Below are positions 10,192 to 18,840 of a stretch of 64,000 bases of DNA, piece after piece. The notes beneath the pieces are model-generated. The model ran no database searches. It saw only the letters and a program-made list of their open reading frames with translations, and had not been told where the DNA came from. This DNA comes from an uncultured Saccharospirillaceae bacterium (GTDB taxonomy: Bacteria > Pseudomonadota > Gammaproteobacteria > Pseudomonadales > Oceanobacteraceae): contig CANMOZ010000001.1 in assembly GCA_947499545.1 (NCBI GenBank), positions 434,001 through 498,000 of the forward strand, given 5' to 3'. Position numbers and translations under genes: made by a program. How positions within the stretch are numbered: position 1 is the first letter of the stretch; each line of letters starts with the position of its first letter.

Positions 10192-10974
10192 ATGAAGGAT
10201 TTCAATCGTATCCAGAAAAAAACCTTACAACGGTCTTCTGCCAAATTGACCGAATATAATAATCTCGTAAACGAGATCATTGCGTTAGATAAGCGTATTT
10301 TCGATCACAATCAAAGCCGAGCAGAGCAAATTGATAAGGTTTTTCGTGATTCTGCTGACGATGACAACATCGCTTGCTTAATCTATAAAGGTGAAAACCC
10401 TATTGGTTATTGTTTTGTTAAAATCATATATATAAAACTCAACCAAAAACGAGTACGAGCCATTCAAGGCGTCGTGGGTATACTGCCGGGTCGACATGGC
10501 GGCAATATCGTTTTCCCTACTTATTTATCGTTATGCCTGAAATATTTATTTGACTCTCGTTGCGATACCTATGGCGTCGGCTTTATTACCAGCCCCAACT
10601 TGTATGCAAGCTCTGCTAAATTTGCTTCAAAGTTTTACCCCTCGCCAAACTACCAAGACCCTAACTGCGAGGAAGCCATTGTCTTACAAAAGGTAATCGA
10701 TCATTGGAAAATGGAACCCGTACAAAATACCAACTCGCCTTTCTTTATCACAGAAGACCTCGTCGCAGTTGATTCTTTTGATATAGAACCCAGAAACAAA
10801 GAAGAAGCTTTCTTTTTCAAGTTTAACCCTGAGTTTAAAAAAGGACATTATTTAGGATTTTGTGTAAAATTTGCCCTCTTTAGGTTTTTATTGACCTTGG
10901 TTTATCTGATTCAAAAAAGAGTTAAGAAACGCTTATTCAAACGAGTAGCTCCCTCTAAGCTTCAAGCGGATTAA
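10192..10974 (+). CDS. Hypothetical protein, possible GNAT-type acetyltransferase
   Basis: I do not recognise a specific family. The 260-residue product contains GENPIGYCFVKIIYI followed by VRAIQGVVGILPGRHGGNIVFPT. This resembles beta-4/beta-5 of a GNAT acetyltransferase and its acyl-CoA-binding loop (Q/RxxGxG/A-like). The C-terminal 40 residues are hydrophobic then very basic (QKRVKKRLFKR) and could be a membrane-associated tail. The ATG at 10192 has no clear ribosome-binding site. It is a single gene between ssb and the convergent FG-GAP gene. Codon use is more AT-rich than in ssb. Acetyltransferase activity is a tentative inference. Confidence 0.5.
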   Translation: MKDFNRIQKKTLQRSSAKLTEYNNLVNEIIALDKRIFDHNQSRAEQIDKVFRDSADDDNIACLIYKGENPIGYCFVKIIYIKLNQKRVRAIQGVVGILPGRHGGNIVFPTYLSLCLKYLFDSRCDTYGVGFITSPNLYASSAKFASKFYPSPNYQDPNCEEAIVLQKVIDHWKMEPVQNTNSPFFITEDLVAVDSFDIEPRNKEEAFFFKFNPEFKKGHYLGFCVKFALFRFLLTLVYLIQKRVKKRLFKRVAPSKLQAD

Positions 10975-10996
10975 CGTAATCCGATTGCTGATGTGA

Positions 10997-11029
10997 AACA
11001 CTCTTAAGCGTTATACGCTTAAGAGTGTT
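10997..11029. terminator. Bidirectional hairpin between convergent genes
   Basis: AACACTCTTAAGCG at 10997-11010 pairs perfectly over 14 bases with CGCTTAAGAGTGTT at 11016-11029 around a 5-base loop. It lies between the stop codons of the GNAT-like gene and the FG-GAP gene. Confidence 0.7.
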
Positions 11030-11068
11030 GCGCGCTACAAAAATAAGACCGCTAGCTTTAGAAAGCGC

Positions 11069-12004
11069 TTAGTAGAAAGAGCTGCCTGAGTTTAGTTTCA
11101 CATAGGCTTTACCACCACTAAGTGAAATAACATCCAAGCGATTATCCCCATTAAATTCACCAACGAAGGTATAAACACCTGCTCCCCATAACGCTGGAAC
11201 CGTCCACTCATCATTAATAAAGCCTATGAACTGATTAAATTTCATAAAGGCTTTTGCACCAGAGAAAGAGAGAATGTCTGCGATACCATCGCCATTAAAA
11301 TCATCTGCGAAGGTATAGGTCCCGCCACCCAGCTGAGGGGTAATGGGTAGCACTTTTGTGATAAACCCTCGGCGGGTATTCGACTTCACATAAACCTTAT
11401 CACCAATAATGGTGGCTATATCCGCGAGTCCGTCACCATTAAAATCAGCTGCAAATGTATAGGTGCCTGCTCCCCAATGAGGATCTATATCCCAAGTCTC
11501 ACTTCGAAAACCTCTCCCTGTACTCAATTTCATTAAGGCTTTGCCACCTAACATGGAAGCAACGTCATCAATGCCATCACCGTTGAAATCCCCTGCAAAG
11601 GTATAATTTCCACCGCCCCACTGAGGGTCAACCTTCCAGGTTTTACTGACAAAACGATCGCCTTTATTGATTTTGATGTAAGCTTTATCCCCAACAAAAG
11701 ACACAATATCGGGACAGCCATCACCCGTGAAATCACCGGATAACGAATGAGAAGCCACACCCCACTGATTATCGACATCCCACACTTCGGTATGGAAACG
11801 TCCGTGTTGATTAAACTTCATATATACCGATGAGCCTATTGCCGTTGCTATATCGGTCAGACCGTCGCCATCAAAGTCTTCCGCAAAGGTAAAACCTGCA
11901 GCGCCCCAACGGTTATTAATGGGCCATTCTTCTGCCATAACGGTAGAACCTAAAGGTAAAATTGAAGCGATTAATAGTGCGTGAAAGCATTGTTCTTTTT
12001 TCAT
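11069..12004 (-). CDS. Secreted FG-GAP/VCBS-type repeat protein
   Basis: The 311-residue product has a signal peptide (KEQCFHALLIASILPLG, probable cleavage after VMA). Six repeats of about 48 residues follow, each with an FNGDG-like calcium loop such as DFDGDGLTDI, DFNGDGIDDV and DFNGDGLADI, and a conserved WG-G-YTF junction. FG-GAP/VCBS repeats form calcium-binding beta-propellers in surface adhesins and secreted enzymes. No catalytic domain is fused, so the whole protein is propeller. I chose the ATG at 12004 because AAAGGTATCGGA precedes it; the ATG at 12025 has no ribosome-binding site. It lies downstream of, and codirectional with, the luxI-like gene. Confidence 0.85.
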   Translation of the reverse strand: MKKEQCFHALLIASILPLGSTVMAEEWPINNRWGAAGFTFAEDFDGDGLTDIATAIGSSVYMKFNQHGRFHTEVWDVDNQWGVASHSLSGDFTGDGCPDIVSFVGDKAYIKINKGDRFVSKTWKVDPQWGGGNYTFAGDFNGDGIDDVASMLGGKALMKLSTGRGFRSETWDIDPHWGAGTYTFAADFNGDGLADIATIIGDKVYVKSNTRRGFITKVLPITPQLGGGTYTFADDFNGDGIADILSFSGAKAFMKFNQFIGFINDEWTVPALWGAGVYTFVGEFNGDNRLDVISLSGGKAYVKLNSGSSFY

Positions 12005-12124
12005 TCCGATACCTTTTTTTATCATTAATATGTGGGTGCATTATTATCATTCGGTGCACCCAAAGACAGAATACGGAGTTCCTTACATTTAACGATGCCC
12101 TATCCAGCCTAATCTAAAACCTCT

Positions 12125-12721
12125 TTATGCTAGAGTCTCTTCAATGGCGTGTTCTTTCATGGCTGAAAGAGCGGATTTTATATTAATTATTCCCGCTCGA
12201 ACTTTTAAACCTTGATCAATTTGATGAGCATTGCCTAACCAAGCGTATGGGCACCCGATCTGTTTAAACACCGTTCTCCAAAATAACAGTGGCATAAAGC
12301 CTACAACCGACCGCTTATGTTTTTCCAACCCCAACTGCAACATAGAAAGTATTAATTCTGCCTTAATATCACTACGCACATAGCCGGGTAAGCGATGATC
12401 TACACACAACCTTGTTGCTTCCCAAACCGTTGCGGATTGAGGCGACTTACCATCGACTAAAAATGAAAATTTTTCTCTTAACATATAGGGTCTATCCGTT
12501 CCACAAAGTCGGATGACACCTACTACCCCAAATTGAGGATGACGTTTGACAATATAAAGTGCTGCTGGAGTATCGTATTGATCAAACTCCATATCTTCGA
12601 AGTGAGGCACAGACCATTGTTGTCGCTGAATAACTTCCCGATATCGAAGCCGGTGTTGTTCTGCTAACGGATTCCCAACCCACAAATGATTGTTTTTTAC
12701 GGAAATAACTTCTACTGACAT
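12125..12721 (-). CDS. LuxI-family autoinducer (acyl-homoserine lactone) synthase
   Basis: This 198-residue protein aligns with LuxI/EsaI along its N-terminal half. LRYREVIQRQQW carries the conserved Arg (R26) and Trp (W36). EFDQYD gives D47 and D50. VVGVIRLCGTDRPYML gives R71, and VWEATRLCVD gives the conserved Glu (E101) and Arg (R104). Such enzymes make acyl-homoserine lactones from S-adenosylmethionine and acyl-ACP. One invariant aromatic, F28 of LuxI, is Val30 here. No LuxR receptor with an autoinducer domain is adjacent; the regulator at 7150 belongs to another subclass. A tandem palindrome lies about 40 bases upstream. The family call is firm; the product's acyl chain cannot be predicted. 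Confidence 0.85.
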   Translation of the reverse strand: MSVEVISVKNNHLWVGNPLAEQHRLRYREVIQRQQWSVPHFEDMEFDQYDTPAALYIVKRHPQFGVVGVIRLCGTDRPYMLREKFSFLVDGKSPQSATVWEATRLCVDHRLPGYVRSDIKAELILSMLQLGLEKHKRSVVGFMPLLFWRTVFKQIGCPYAWLGNAHQIDQGLKVRAGIINIKSALSAMKEHAIEETLA

Positions 12722-13281
12722 CCGAGTACCCCTACCTGAACTGCGTTAAATCATTTAAGAATATTCTCTTGGAATATTCATTTCTTTCTTGTATTTCAGC
12801 TCACTGATTATGAAGAAGAAATGCGACTGCTGGATTCGTCTTCTATAAAGGGCTAGATCAACGATAGAGGTCAGGTACAAATCAAACCCTTCGATGCTTT
12901 AATGCTTCAACGGACTCGATACCGCATACGTAAGATTCCATTTTGGTTCTTTTGGGCATACAGTGCCGCCCAAAGGGTCACCCCACCTGCCTAACCATGT
13001 CGGGTGGTTCTTTCCTGTGTGCAATTAACACCCAGGCTTTCGTAGAGTTAAATTCTGTAGGGGTTGCCACCTTTACCAACAACTTATTAACAGGCTATGT
13101 TAAAAGCTATCGACAAAAATTGTTGATAACCTTGTTAGTCGCCTAGCGCGGTTCAGGAGCCACGGAAAGGGGTTGGCTACTCGGGTGATTGAGACACTGA
13201 CGGCATAAGTAACAGGTGTCCTGAACAGTAAAAACCATTATGATTCGGTCTGAATGACAACCTTTGTGGAGTTTACGTCTT
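12722..13281. other. Intergenic region between the luxI-like and mscS-like genes
   Basis: About 560 bases without a convincing gene. It holds the tandem palindrome at 12759-12779. There is also a small hairpin, TTTGGGC 12951-12957 with GCCCAAA 12968-12974. The short frames inside give cysteine-rich peptides with no start signals or recognisable domains. It should contain the divergent promoters of both flanking genes. Confidence 0.4.
12759..12779. promoter_or_regulatory. Tandem palindromes upstream of the luxI-like gene
   Basis: The palindrome GAATATTC occurs at 12759-12766 and again at 12772-12779, separated by 5 bases (13-base period). It lies 38-58 bases before the luxI-like start. Two identical dyads in a promoter suggest an operator, but it does not resemble a canonical 20-base lux box. 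Confidence 0.3.
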
Positions 13282-13911
13282 TTGGAAACCATCGACCTGT
13301 TTTTGACCTCCCCAACCGGGCAGTCTCTGGTTGCGTTGGGCAAGGCTTGTGTCACATTAATGATTGCGTGGAGCGTGATCCGGCTGTTAAAACGCAGTCT
13401 GGGCACACTCGCAAAACGTGGTTATATCCACGACCAATTAAAAGCCACTGTCTACACCATTGCGAAATGGTTGATCCTGATTACCAGCTTTTTAATCATA
13501 CTGGGTTTCTTTGGGGTATCCGTTGCCAGCTTATGGACAGCCCTTTCTGCTGTTTTAGTGTTAATAGCCATTGGGTTTGTAGCCGTTTGGAGTGTTTTAA
13601 GTAATGTACTTTGCTCTATTTTCTTGGTGGTCTTATCGCCTTTTCGAATTGGGGATGAAATTGAAATTCAAGACACTTCGTCGGTGATTGTTATCAGAGG
13701 CCGGGTGGTGGGCATTAATGTCATGTTTACGACCTTAAGGGCTATTAGCGATGATCCGGAGCAGCCTTCTGGGGATGAGCTTATTCGAGTGCCGAACAAC
13801 CTTTTCTTCCAAAAATACATTCGTTGCTGGCCGGGCAAAAAGACCAAAACGTTACAAAGCTTTTTGGCAGCACAACACCAAATTAACCAAACGGATCCCG
13901 CTAAGGACTAA
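13282..13911 (+). CDS. Small MscS-family mechanosensitive channel
   Basis: The roughly 210-residue protein has three hydrophobic segments. The third, pore-like helix runs from SVASLWTALSAVLVLIAIG into the MscS signature SPFRIGDEIEI and a short beta domain ending at RVPNNLFF. E. coli MscS has 286 residues, so the C-terminal alpha/beta cage is missing and this is a minimal channel. The frame has no ATG or GTG start. An in-frame stop at 13255 leaves TTG at 13264 or 13282, and 13282 is preceded by GGAG. Gating by membrane tension and relief of hypo-osmotic stress are known for the family. The divergent neighbour is luxI-like. Confidence 0.75.
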   Translation: METIDLFLTSPTGQSLVALGKACVTLMIAWSVIRLLKRSLGTLAKRGYIHDQLKATVYTIAKWLILITSFLIILGFFGVSVASLWTALSAVLVLIAIGFVAVWSVLSNVLCSIFLVVLSPFRIGDEIEIQDTSSVIVIRGRVVGINVMFTTLRAISDDPEQPSGDELIRVPNNLFFQKYIRCWPGKKTKTLQSFLAAQHQINQTDPAKD

Positions 13912-14075
13912 CTGGCTTCGCCTCCCCTTCAGAATAAGCAAGTATTCGCATACATCATCTAAGGGGGAGTTGACCTAGATTCAGTTTTTTTAAGCGATTT
14001 AGCCCATTAAAGACTGACAAAACCCCACTAACCCCGTACAATGTTGCCCCGTTTGCCTTCTACTAACGGGATTTC

Positions 14076-15068
14076 ATGAAAACGTATCAGGTTTATGCAA
14101 TTGGTACCGCTTTGCTCGACACTGAATACGACGTGTCGGACGAGTTTCTGGTTCAGCATCAAATAGCCAAAGGGCAAACGACCCGGTTAGATTCCGAGGG
14201 CCTAAGCCAGCTCAACCAAGCTCTCAATACCGCTTATGCACCGAAAATTTGCTGCTGTGGTGGTTCTGCTGCTAACAGCGTCATTGTTTTGCAAAACTTT
14301 GGTGGCCAGGCCTATTACACTGGTGCTGTAGGTGAGGACGCCGCTGGCGATCAATTCTTGCACAGCTTATCAGAGGCGGGCGTTGGCTATAACCAACAGG
14401 TCCGTCATGCGGATGGTTATACCGGTCAGTGCGTTGTGATGCTCACACCCGATGCGGAGCGCACCATGAACGTAGGCCTTGGCGTCGCTGCTGACGTATC
14501 ATTTGAACGATTAGACCAAAATGCTCTGGCTGATACAGAATACTTTTTTATCGAAAGCTACCTAGCTTCCAACCCTAACGCTGTTGATGCAGCCATTCAC
14601 GCCCGCCAAATCACCGAAGCGGCAGGCGGCAAAACCGCCATGACCTTTTCAGACCCTTTAATGGTGATTCAATACAAAGATGCACTGGCTGATATTCTAG
14701 GAGCAGGCGTTGACCTTCTGTTTTGCAATGAAGTAGAAGCCAGAGAGTGGGCGGACAGCAAAAATCTACAAGACGGCATTCGCGAATTACGAGCGCTTAC
14801 CAAAACACTCGTCGTCACTTTAGGGGCTGATGGCGCTATGATTTTGGATGCCGATCGTGAAATTCGCATCGCTCCACACCGCGTAAAAGCCATCAACACA
14901 AATGGCGCAGGGGATAATTTTTCTGGGGCTTTTCTCTATGGCGTGACGCATGGCATGAGCTTTGAGCAAGCCGGTGAACTGGCGAGCCTGACCTCAGCAT
15001 CTGTGGTTGCCCAATACGGTCCACGACTGCGCTCCGAGCAATATCAAGCCATTCGTCGCATGTGTTAA
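14076..15068 (+). CDS. PfkB-family carbohydrate/nucleoside kinase, adenosine kinase-like
   Basis: This 330-residue protein carries both PfkB signatures. GGSAANSVIVLQNFGG is near residue 62 and NTNGAGDNFSGAFLYG near residue 275, with the catalytic Asp in GAGD. The overall sequence resembles the ribokinase-type adenosine kinases common in gammaproteobacteria. These phosphorylate a sugar or nucleoside hydroxyl with ATP in the cytosol. The substrate cannot be assigned from motifs alone, although adenosine is the usual annotation. It is a single gene with a terminator downstream, convergent with the acyl-CoA dehydrogenase. Confidence 0.85.
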   Translation: MKTYQVYAIGTALLDTEYDVSDEFLVQHQIAKGQTTRLDSEGLSQLNQALNTAYAPKICCCGGSAANSVIVLQNFGGQAYYTGAVGEDAAGDQFLHSLSEAGVGYNQQVRHADGYTGQCVVMLTPDAERTMNVGLGVAADVSFERLDQNALADTEYFFIESYLASNPNAVDAAIHARQITEAAGGKTAMTFSDPLMVIQYKDALADILGAGVDLLFCNEVEAREWADSKNLQDGIRELRALTKTLVVTLGADGAMILDADREIRIAPHRVKAINTNGAGDNFSGAFLYGVTHGMSFEQAGELASLTSASVVAQYGPRLRSEQYQAIRRMC

Positions 15069-15079
15069 ACATCGAACAA

Positions 15080-15110
15080 CCGCACAGCTTATTTCCCTCA
15101 AGCTGTGCGG
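15080..15110. terminator. Bidirectional terminator hairpin
   Basis: CCGCACAGCTT at 15080-15090 pairs perfectly with AAGCTGTGCGG at 15100-15110 around a 9-base loop. It lies between the convergent kinase and acyl-CoA dehydrogenase genes. Confidence 0.7.
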
Positions 15111-15120
15111 CAGAACTGCT

Positions 15121-16914
15121 TTAAAATTGCGCTTCATCCAAACCGAACAAAACCCCCGCACCCGCATCGATTGATGCAATTAAACCCTGCACCTGAGGCA
15201 GTATCTTAGCGAAATAAAACTTCGCAACGGCCACCTTAGCACGATAGAAATCGGATTCAGGTCCATTTTGGTGAGGCAAAGCCACCTGCGCCATTTTTGC
15301 CCACATAAACCCATAAGCCACCAAGCCAAAGGCATGTAGATATTCGACGGATGCAGCTCCAATTTCTCTTGGATCTTGATTGGCTCGCTCAATGATACGA
15401 TCGGTCACATTATCCAGCTCAGTGAGAAAGTCACCCAGAATTGAACTAATAGGACGCAGGGCGCTGTCCAGTTCAACGCTCTCAACAAATTGGCGTACTT
15501 CTTTTGAGAAGAGCTTGTAATAGGCACCGTCATTCGCCACCACTTTACGGCCCATCAAATCCAATGCTTGAATGCCGTTCGTTCCTTCGTATATTTGTGC
15601 AATGCGTGCATCCCGGACAAGCTGCTCTTGCCCCCATTCACAAATGTATCCATGCCCGCCCAACACTTGCTGGCCAAGCACAGTGGCGTCCAGCCCTTTA
15701 TCAGTGAAGAAAGCTTTACAGACGGGCGTCAATAACGCCAGCATGGCTTCCCCTAACGCTTTTTCATCGGCATCTTCTGAATATTTAGCGCTGTCCAAAT
15801 ACAAGGCTGCATATTGAGCAAAGGCTCGTCCACCTTCATTGAACGCACGCATGGTCAATAACATACGACGCACATCTGGATGAACGATGATCGGATCAGC
15901 TGCTTTATCTGGATACTGAGCCCCAGCAGGTGAACGTCCCTGAACTCGATCTTTCGCGTACTGAGCGGCCGTTTGATAAGACATGTCGCCACTGCCAACG
16001 CCTTGCAAACCGATGGATAGCCGCTCGTAATTCATCATGGTGAACATGGCCGCTAGGCCTTTATTAGGCTCTCCCACGATAAAACCACGAGCATCATCAA
16101 AGTTCATCACACAGGTTGCTGAGCCTTTAATGCCCATTTTATGTTCGATAGAGCCACAGGTAACACCGTTCGCTTCGCCTAACGACCCATCTTCATTAAC
16201 CCACATTTTGGGGACAAGGAACAATGAAATGCCTTTAGAACCTGACGGGGCATCTGGCAATTTGGCCAACACCAAATGAATGATGTTTTCATTGAGGTCG
16301 TGCTCACCACCGGTGATAAATATTTTGGTACCTGTGAGCTTATAGGTACCCTCTGCCGAAGGTTCGGCTTTCGTACGAATCAAACCGAGGTCCGTACCGC
16401 AATGAGGTTCGGTTAAACACATTGAACCTGCCCAGGTTCCCTCATACAACTTTGGCAAAAATTGCTGTTTGAGGGCTTCAGATGCATGCGTATTAATAGC
16501 TAAACATGCACCTGCTGTTAAAGCAGGGTATAAAGCAAAAGAGCTGTTAGCCGCATAAAGCATTTCCTCAATCAGCACGGTAAGCTGTTTTGGCATCCCC
16601 ATACCGCCGTATTCAGGATCACCGCCCAGTGCTTGCCAACCACCTTCAGCAAAGTGTCTAAAGGCTTCCTTAAAACCCGCAGGTGTCGACACTTGGCCAT
16701 CCGATTGGCGCTTGGCGCCTTCTTCATCACCGCTGCGATTAAGAGGTGCAATTTCCTGAGCACACAGCTTTGCGGCTTCTTCCAAAATGGCATCGACGGT
16801 TTGAGGATCTACCTGATCACCAAGAGATGTCCATCGCTGCCAGCGTTTTCTAGCTTCGAACACTTCATTCAGCACAAATCGCATATCTCGCAATGGCGCT
16901 TGGTACTCTGCCAT
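15121..16914 (-). CDS. Acyl-CoA dehydrogenase, DmdC-like large form
   Basis: This 597-residue enzyme contains the acyl-CoA dehydrogenase core. MCLTEPHCGTDLG contacts FAD and substrate, and the base Glu lies in IYEGTNGIQALDLMGRK. A C-terminal extension is typical of the 590-600-residue group that includes 3-methylmercaptopropionyl-CoA dehydrogenase DmdC. Members oxidise acyl-CoA to enoyl-CoA, passing electrons to electron-transfer flavoprotein. The ATG at 16914 is preceded by a perfect AGGAGG; an upstream opening at 16950 is not needed. The paralogue group is broad, so the substrate may be a fatty acyl-CoA or a DMSP-derived thioester. No other dmd gene is near. Confidence 0.9.
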   Translation of the reverse strand: MAEYQAPLRDMRFVLNEVFEARKRWQRWTSLGDQVDPQTVDAILEEAAKLCAQEIAPLNRSGDEEGAKRQSDGQVSTPAGFKEAFRHFAEGGWQALGGDPEYGGMGMPKQLTVLIEEMLYAANSSFALYPALTAGACLAINTHASEALKQQFLPKLYEGTWAGSMCLTEPHCGTDLGLIRTKAEPSAEGTYKLTGTKIFITGGEHDLNENIIHLVLAKLPDAPSGSKGISLFLVPKMWVNEDGSLGEANGVTCGSIEHKMGIKGSATCVMNFDDARGFIVGEPNKGLAAMFTMMNYERLSIGLQGVGSGDMSYQTAAQYAKDRVQGRSPAGAQYPDKAADPIIVHPDVRRMLLTMRAFNEGGRAFAQYAALYLDSAKYSEDADEKALGEAMLALLTPVCKAFFTDKGLDATVLGQQVLGGHGYICEWGQEQLVRDARIAQIYEGTNGIQALDLMGRKVVANDGAYYKLFSKEVRQFVESVELDSALRPISSILGDFLTELDNVTDRIIERANQDPREIGAASVEYLHAFGLVAYGFMWAKMAQVALPHQNGPESDFYRAKVAVAKFYFAKILPQVQGLIASIDAGAGVLFGLDEAQF

Positions 16915-17486
16915 ACACCCTCCTGTCCCGGTAAGGTAAAGATCCGGCAAATATCGGACCTGTTATGCTATATAGACTTACTTTTACGCCAAATGTTGAC
17001 AAATAGCTCTCAAAAAATCAAACGCTTGTTTTAAAACGCAATAACCCCCATCAACAACAAACCTGATTGTCCTTTATTTGCAGCCCTTAACAGGTAAGGA
17101 GTGACTCTAATTAGCAAAGCTTGAGCTGTGACTTTTAACGGCTACAAGCCATTCAACCCACTTTTTAGCTCACTTATTTACGCTGCGAGTTCCCTCTCCT
17201 TAGCAAGACGATATTGCTACCACACTCGCTTTATCCCACACCATAGACGTCGCTTCAGCATTAAATATTTCGGACTTAGCGTCTAGAAAACAGACTAGAA
17301 AGAGTAGTCAATTCGAATCATTCTGCCGTTTCATTGAAGAATTGTATGTGCATTGGTCTACACTGTTGTGTGGGATGACAGCATAACAACAATATTCTAT
17401 TCCAATAGGGCTCATGCATACGGACGATGAGCAATCAGTATGCTTGCCAGTAAACAAGACTGAATACCTAGACAAGAAGCTATAAC
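16915..17486. other. Intergenic region upstream of the selD-like operon
   Basis: About 570 bases with no convincing coding frame on either strand. It should contain the acyl-CoA dehydrogenase promoter next to 16915 and the selD-like operon promoter near its right end. A TTCGAATC motif near 17312 recalls a tRNA T-loop, but no acceptor stem or other arm surrounds it. No transposase remnant or long repeat was seen. Confidence 0.5.
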
Positions 17487-17615
17487 ATGAATAATACAGC
17501 TGAAATAGAATTATTAAGAAACCAGACGATTGCGTACAAAGCTAATCTTTCATTTTTCGATAAAGTATTTGTCCGACCGAAATTCTTTCCTGCCTTATAT
17601 TTTTCATTTCGTTAA
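17487..17615 (+). CDS. Possible 42-residue leader peptide or small protein
   Basis: An ATG at 17487 opens a 43-codon frame ending TAA at 17613-17615, about 155 bases upstream of the selD-like start. The peptide begins MNNTAEIELLRNQ, has an acidic N-terminus and ends in an aromatic, basic tail (FFPALYFSFR). A weak AAGAAG lies upstream. It has no membrane segment and no recognisable family. It could be a leader affecting the operon below, a small protein, or chance. Confidence 0.3.
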   Translation: MNNTAEIELLRNQTIAYKANLSFFDKVFVRPKFFPALYFSFR

Positions 17616-17769
17616 TACGAAATAAAATTCTACAAGCCTTCAGTAATATCAAATACTGGCAGCCTAGTATGGATTATTGCTGTTTGTAAATCGTCATTTT
17701 AAAAAAATCAATACAAAGCATTTTTACGTTTATTTTCTATTAACCATTCATAGAACAGGGTATAGAAAA

Positions 17770-18840
17770 ATGATAAATGTGAGAGCACTGCAAAATAACG
17801 TCAAATTAATGGATTTTATCACGCCCAATGGAGACGGCTTTAAAATTGAACCCAGCGTATTAGATGATCTACTTATAACAAATGAAAATTTTTTTTCTAA
17901 CTCACTGAGCAGTGATGATTTTTCTCACCGTGATGATTCAGCCATTATTGACCGCGGCCTTTATTTCGATCTATTGAACACTCACTTTTTCTCTCCGATT
18001 GTCAACGACCCTTTTACCTTTGGGCAAGCGGCAGCTGCGGCTGCCTTAAACGCTGTTTATGCGATGGGTGGACGACCTGAATACGTTACAACCGTTTTAG
18101 CGTTTCCTCTAGGTGTCCTGCCACTTGATACCGTCAAAATGATGGTTCAAGGTGGTAAAGATGTTTTAGATCGCTGTCTAACCACTAATGTTGGCGGGCA
18201 CACAATTAAGAACGCTCAGCCGTTAATGGGGCTCTCCGTTGTTGGATCGGTGGCAAGACATCACCTCAAAACTCATCAAGGCGCAAGAGAAGGCGATGTT
18301 GTCATACTCACTCGACCACTGGGCAATGGTATTTTATCAAATGCTGAAAAGCTTGGATTATTACAATCGCCTCAACGCGAAGTGCTGCATCAATCTGTGA
18401 CCGCTCTTAACGTGATAGGCGAGACCTTGGGAGGTCTACCCGACATTCATGCGATGACTCATGTCACCGACTTAGGGTTAATTGGGCACCTTATGAACAT
18501 GCTAAGTGAGAATAGGCTACATGTCTCACTGTCATATCAGAGTCTTCTTTGGTTAGAAAACTCTATAGAACTCTCTCACCAAGTATTACTGCCTCAAGGA
18601 TTGGCAGATAAAAACCATCAACGTTATTGGGAAGCGGTTGATTATCAAGTTTCCTATGAAAAACAATGCCAACTGAATGATCCCCAAACCAATGGAGGAT
18701 TACTCATTGCAGTCTCGCCTAATAAAACCAATGAAGTCCTTTCCCTACTGAATCAAGATGAGTATTCCACACCTATTGTGCTTGGGACATTAGAACAAGC
18801 TAATCTAGATCAACCTTTTACTGTAACAGTGACACCCTAA
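17770..18840 (+). CDS. SelD-like selenophosphate synthase with catalytic Cys replaced by Asp
   Basis: The 356-residue AIRS-fold protein aligns without gaps to the N-terminus of E. coli SelD. The E. coli segment GAGCGCKISP corresponds to PNGDGFKIEP here, so Lys20 is kept (K25) but essential Cys17 is Asp22 and Cys19 is Phe24. Other SelD landmarks are present: DDSAII with metal-binding Asp residues, TNVGGHTIKNAQP, THVTDLGLIGHL and DPQTNGGLL. SelD makes selenophosphate from selenide and ATP. The start at 17770 has AGGG upstream and begins the homologous region; 17677 would add unrelated residues. It overlaps the next gene by one base (TAATG). Whether it makes selenophosphate, thiophosphate or something else is open. 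Confidence 0.85.
   Translation: MINVRALQNNVKLMDFITPNGDGFKIEPSVLDDLLITNENFFSNSLSSDDFSHRDDSAIIDRGLYFDLLNTHFFSPIVNDPFTFGQAAAAAALNAVYAMGGRPEYVTTVLAFPLGVLPLDTVKMMVQGGKDVLDRCLTTNVGGHTIKNAQPLMGLSVVGSVARHHLKTHQGAREGDVVILTRPLGNGILSNAEKLGLLQSPQREVLHQSVTALNVIGETLGGLPDIHAMTHVTDLGLIGHLMNMLSENRLHVSLSYQSLLWLENSIELSHQVLLPQGLADKNHQRYWEAVDYQVSYEKQCQLNDPQTNGGLLIAVSPNKTNEVLSLLNQDEYSTPIVLGTLEQANLDQPFTVTVTP

Noticed and set aside
12943-13146. 67-residue frame between the luxI-like and mscS-like genes
   Set aside because: Atypical composition, no start signal and no domain; probably noncoding promoter sequence.
17300-17330. tRNA-like T-loop motif TTCGAATC
   Set aside because: No acceptor stem, D-arm or anticodon arm can be formed around it.
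17770-18840. SelD-like gene as a selenoprotein
   Set aside because: The Cys17 position is a plain Asp codon, not TGA, and the frame has no internal stop.
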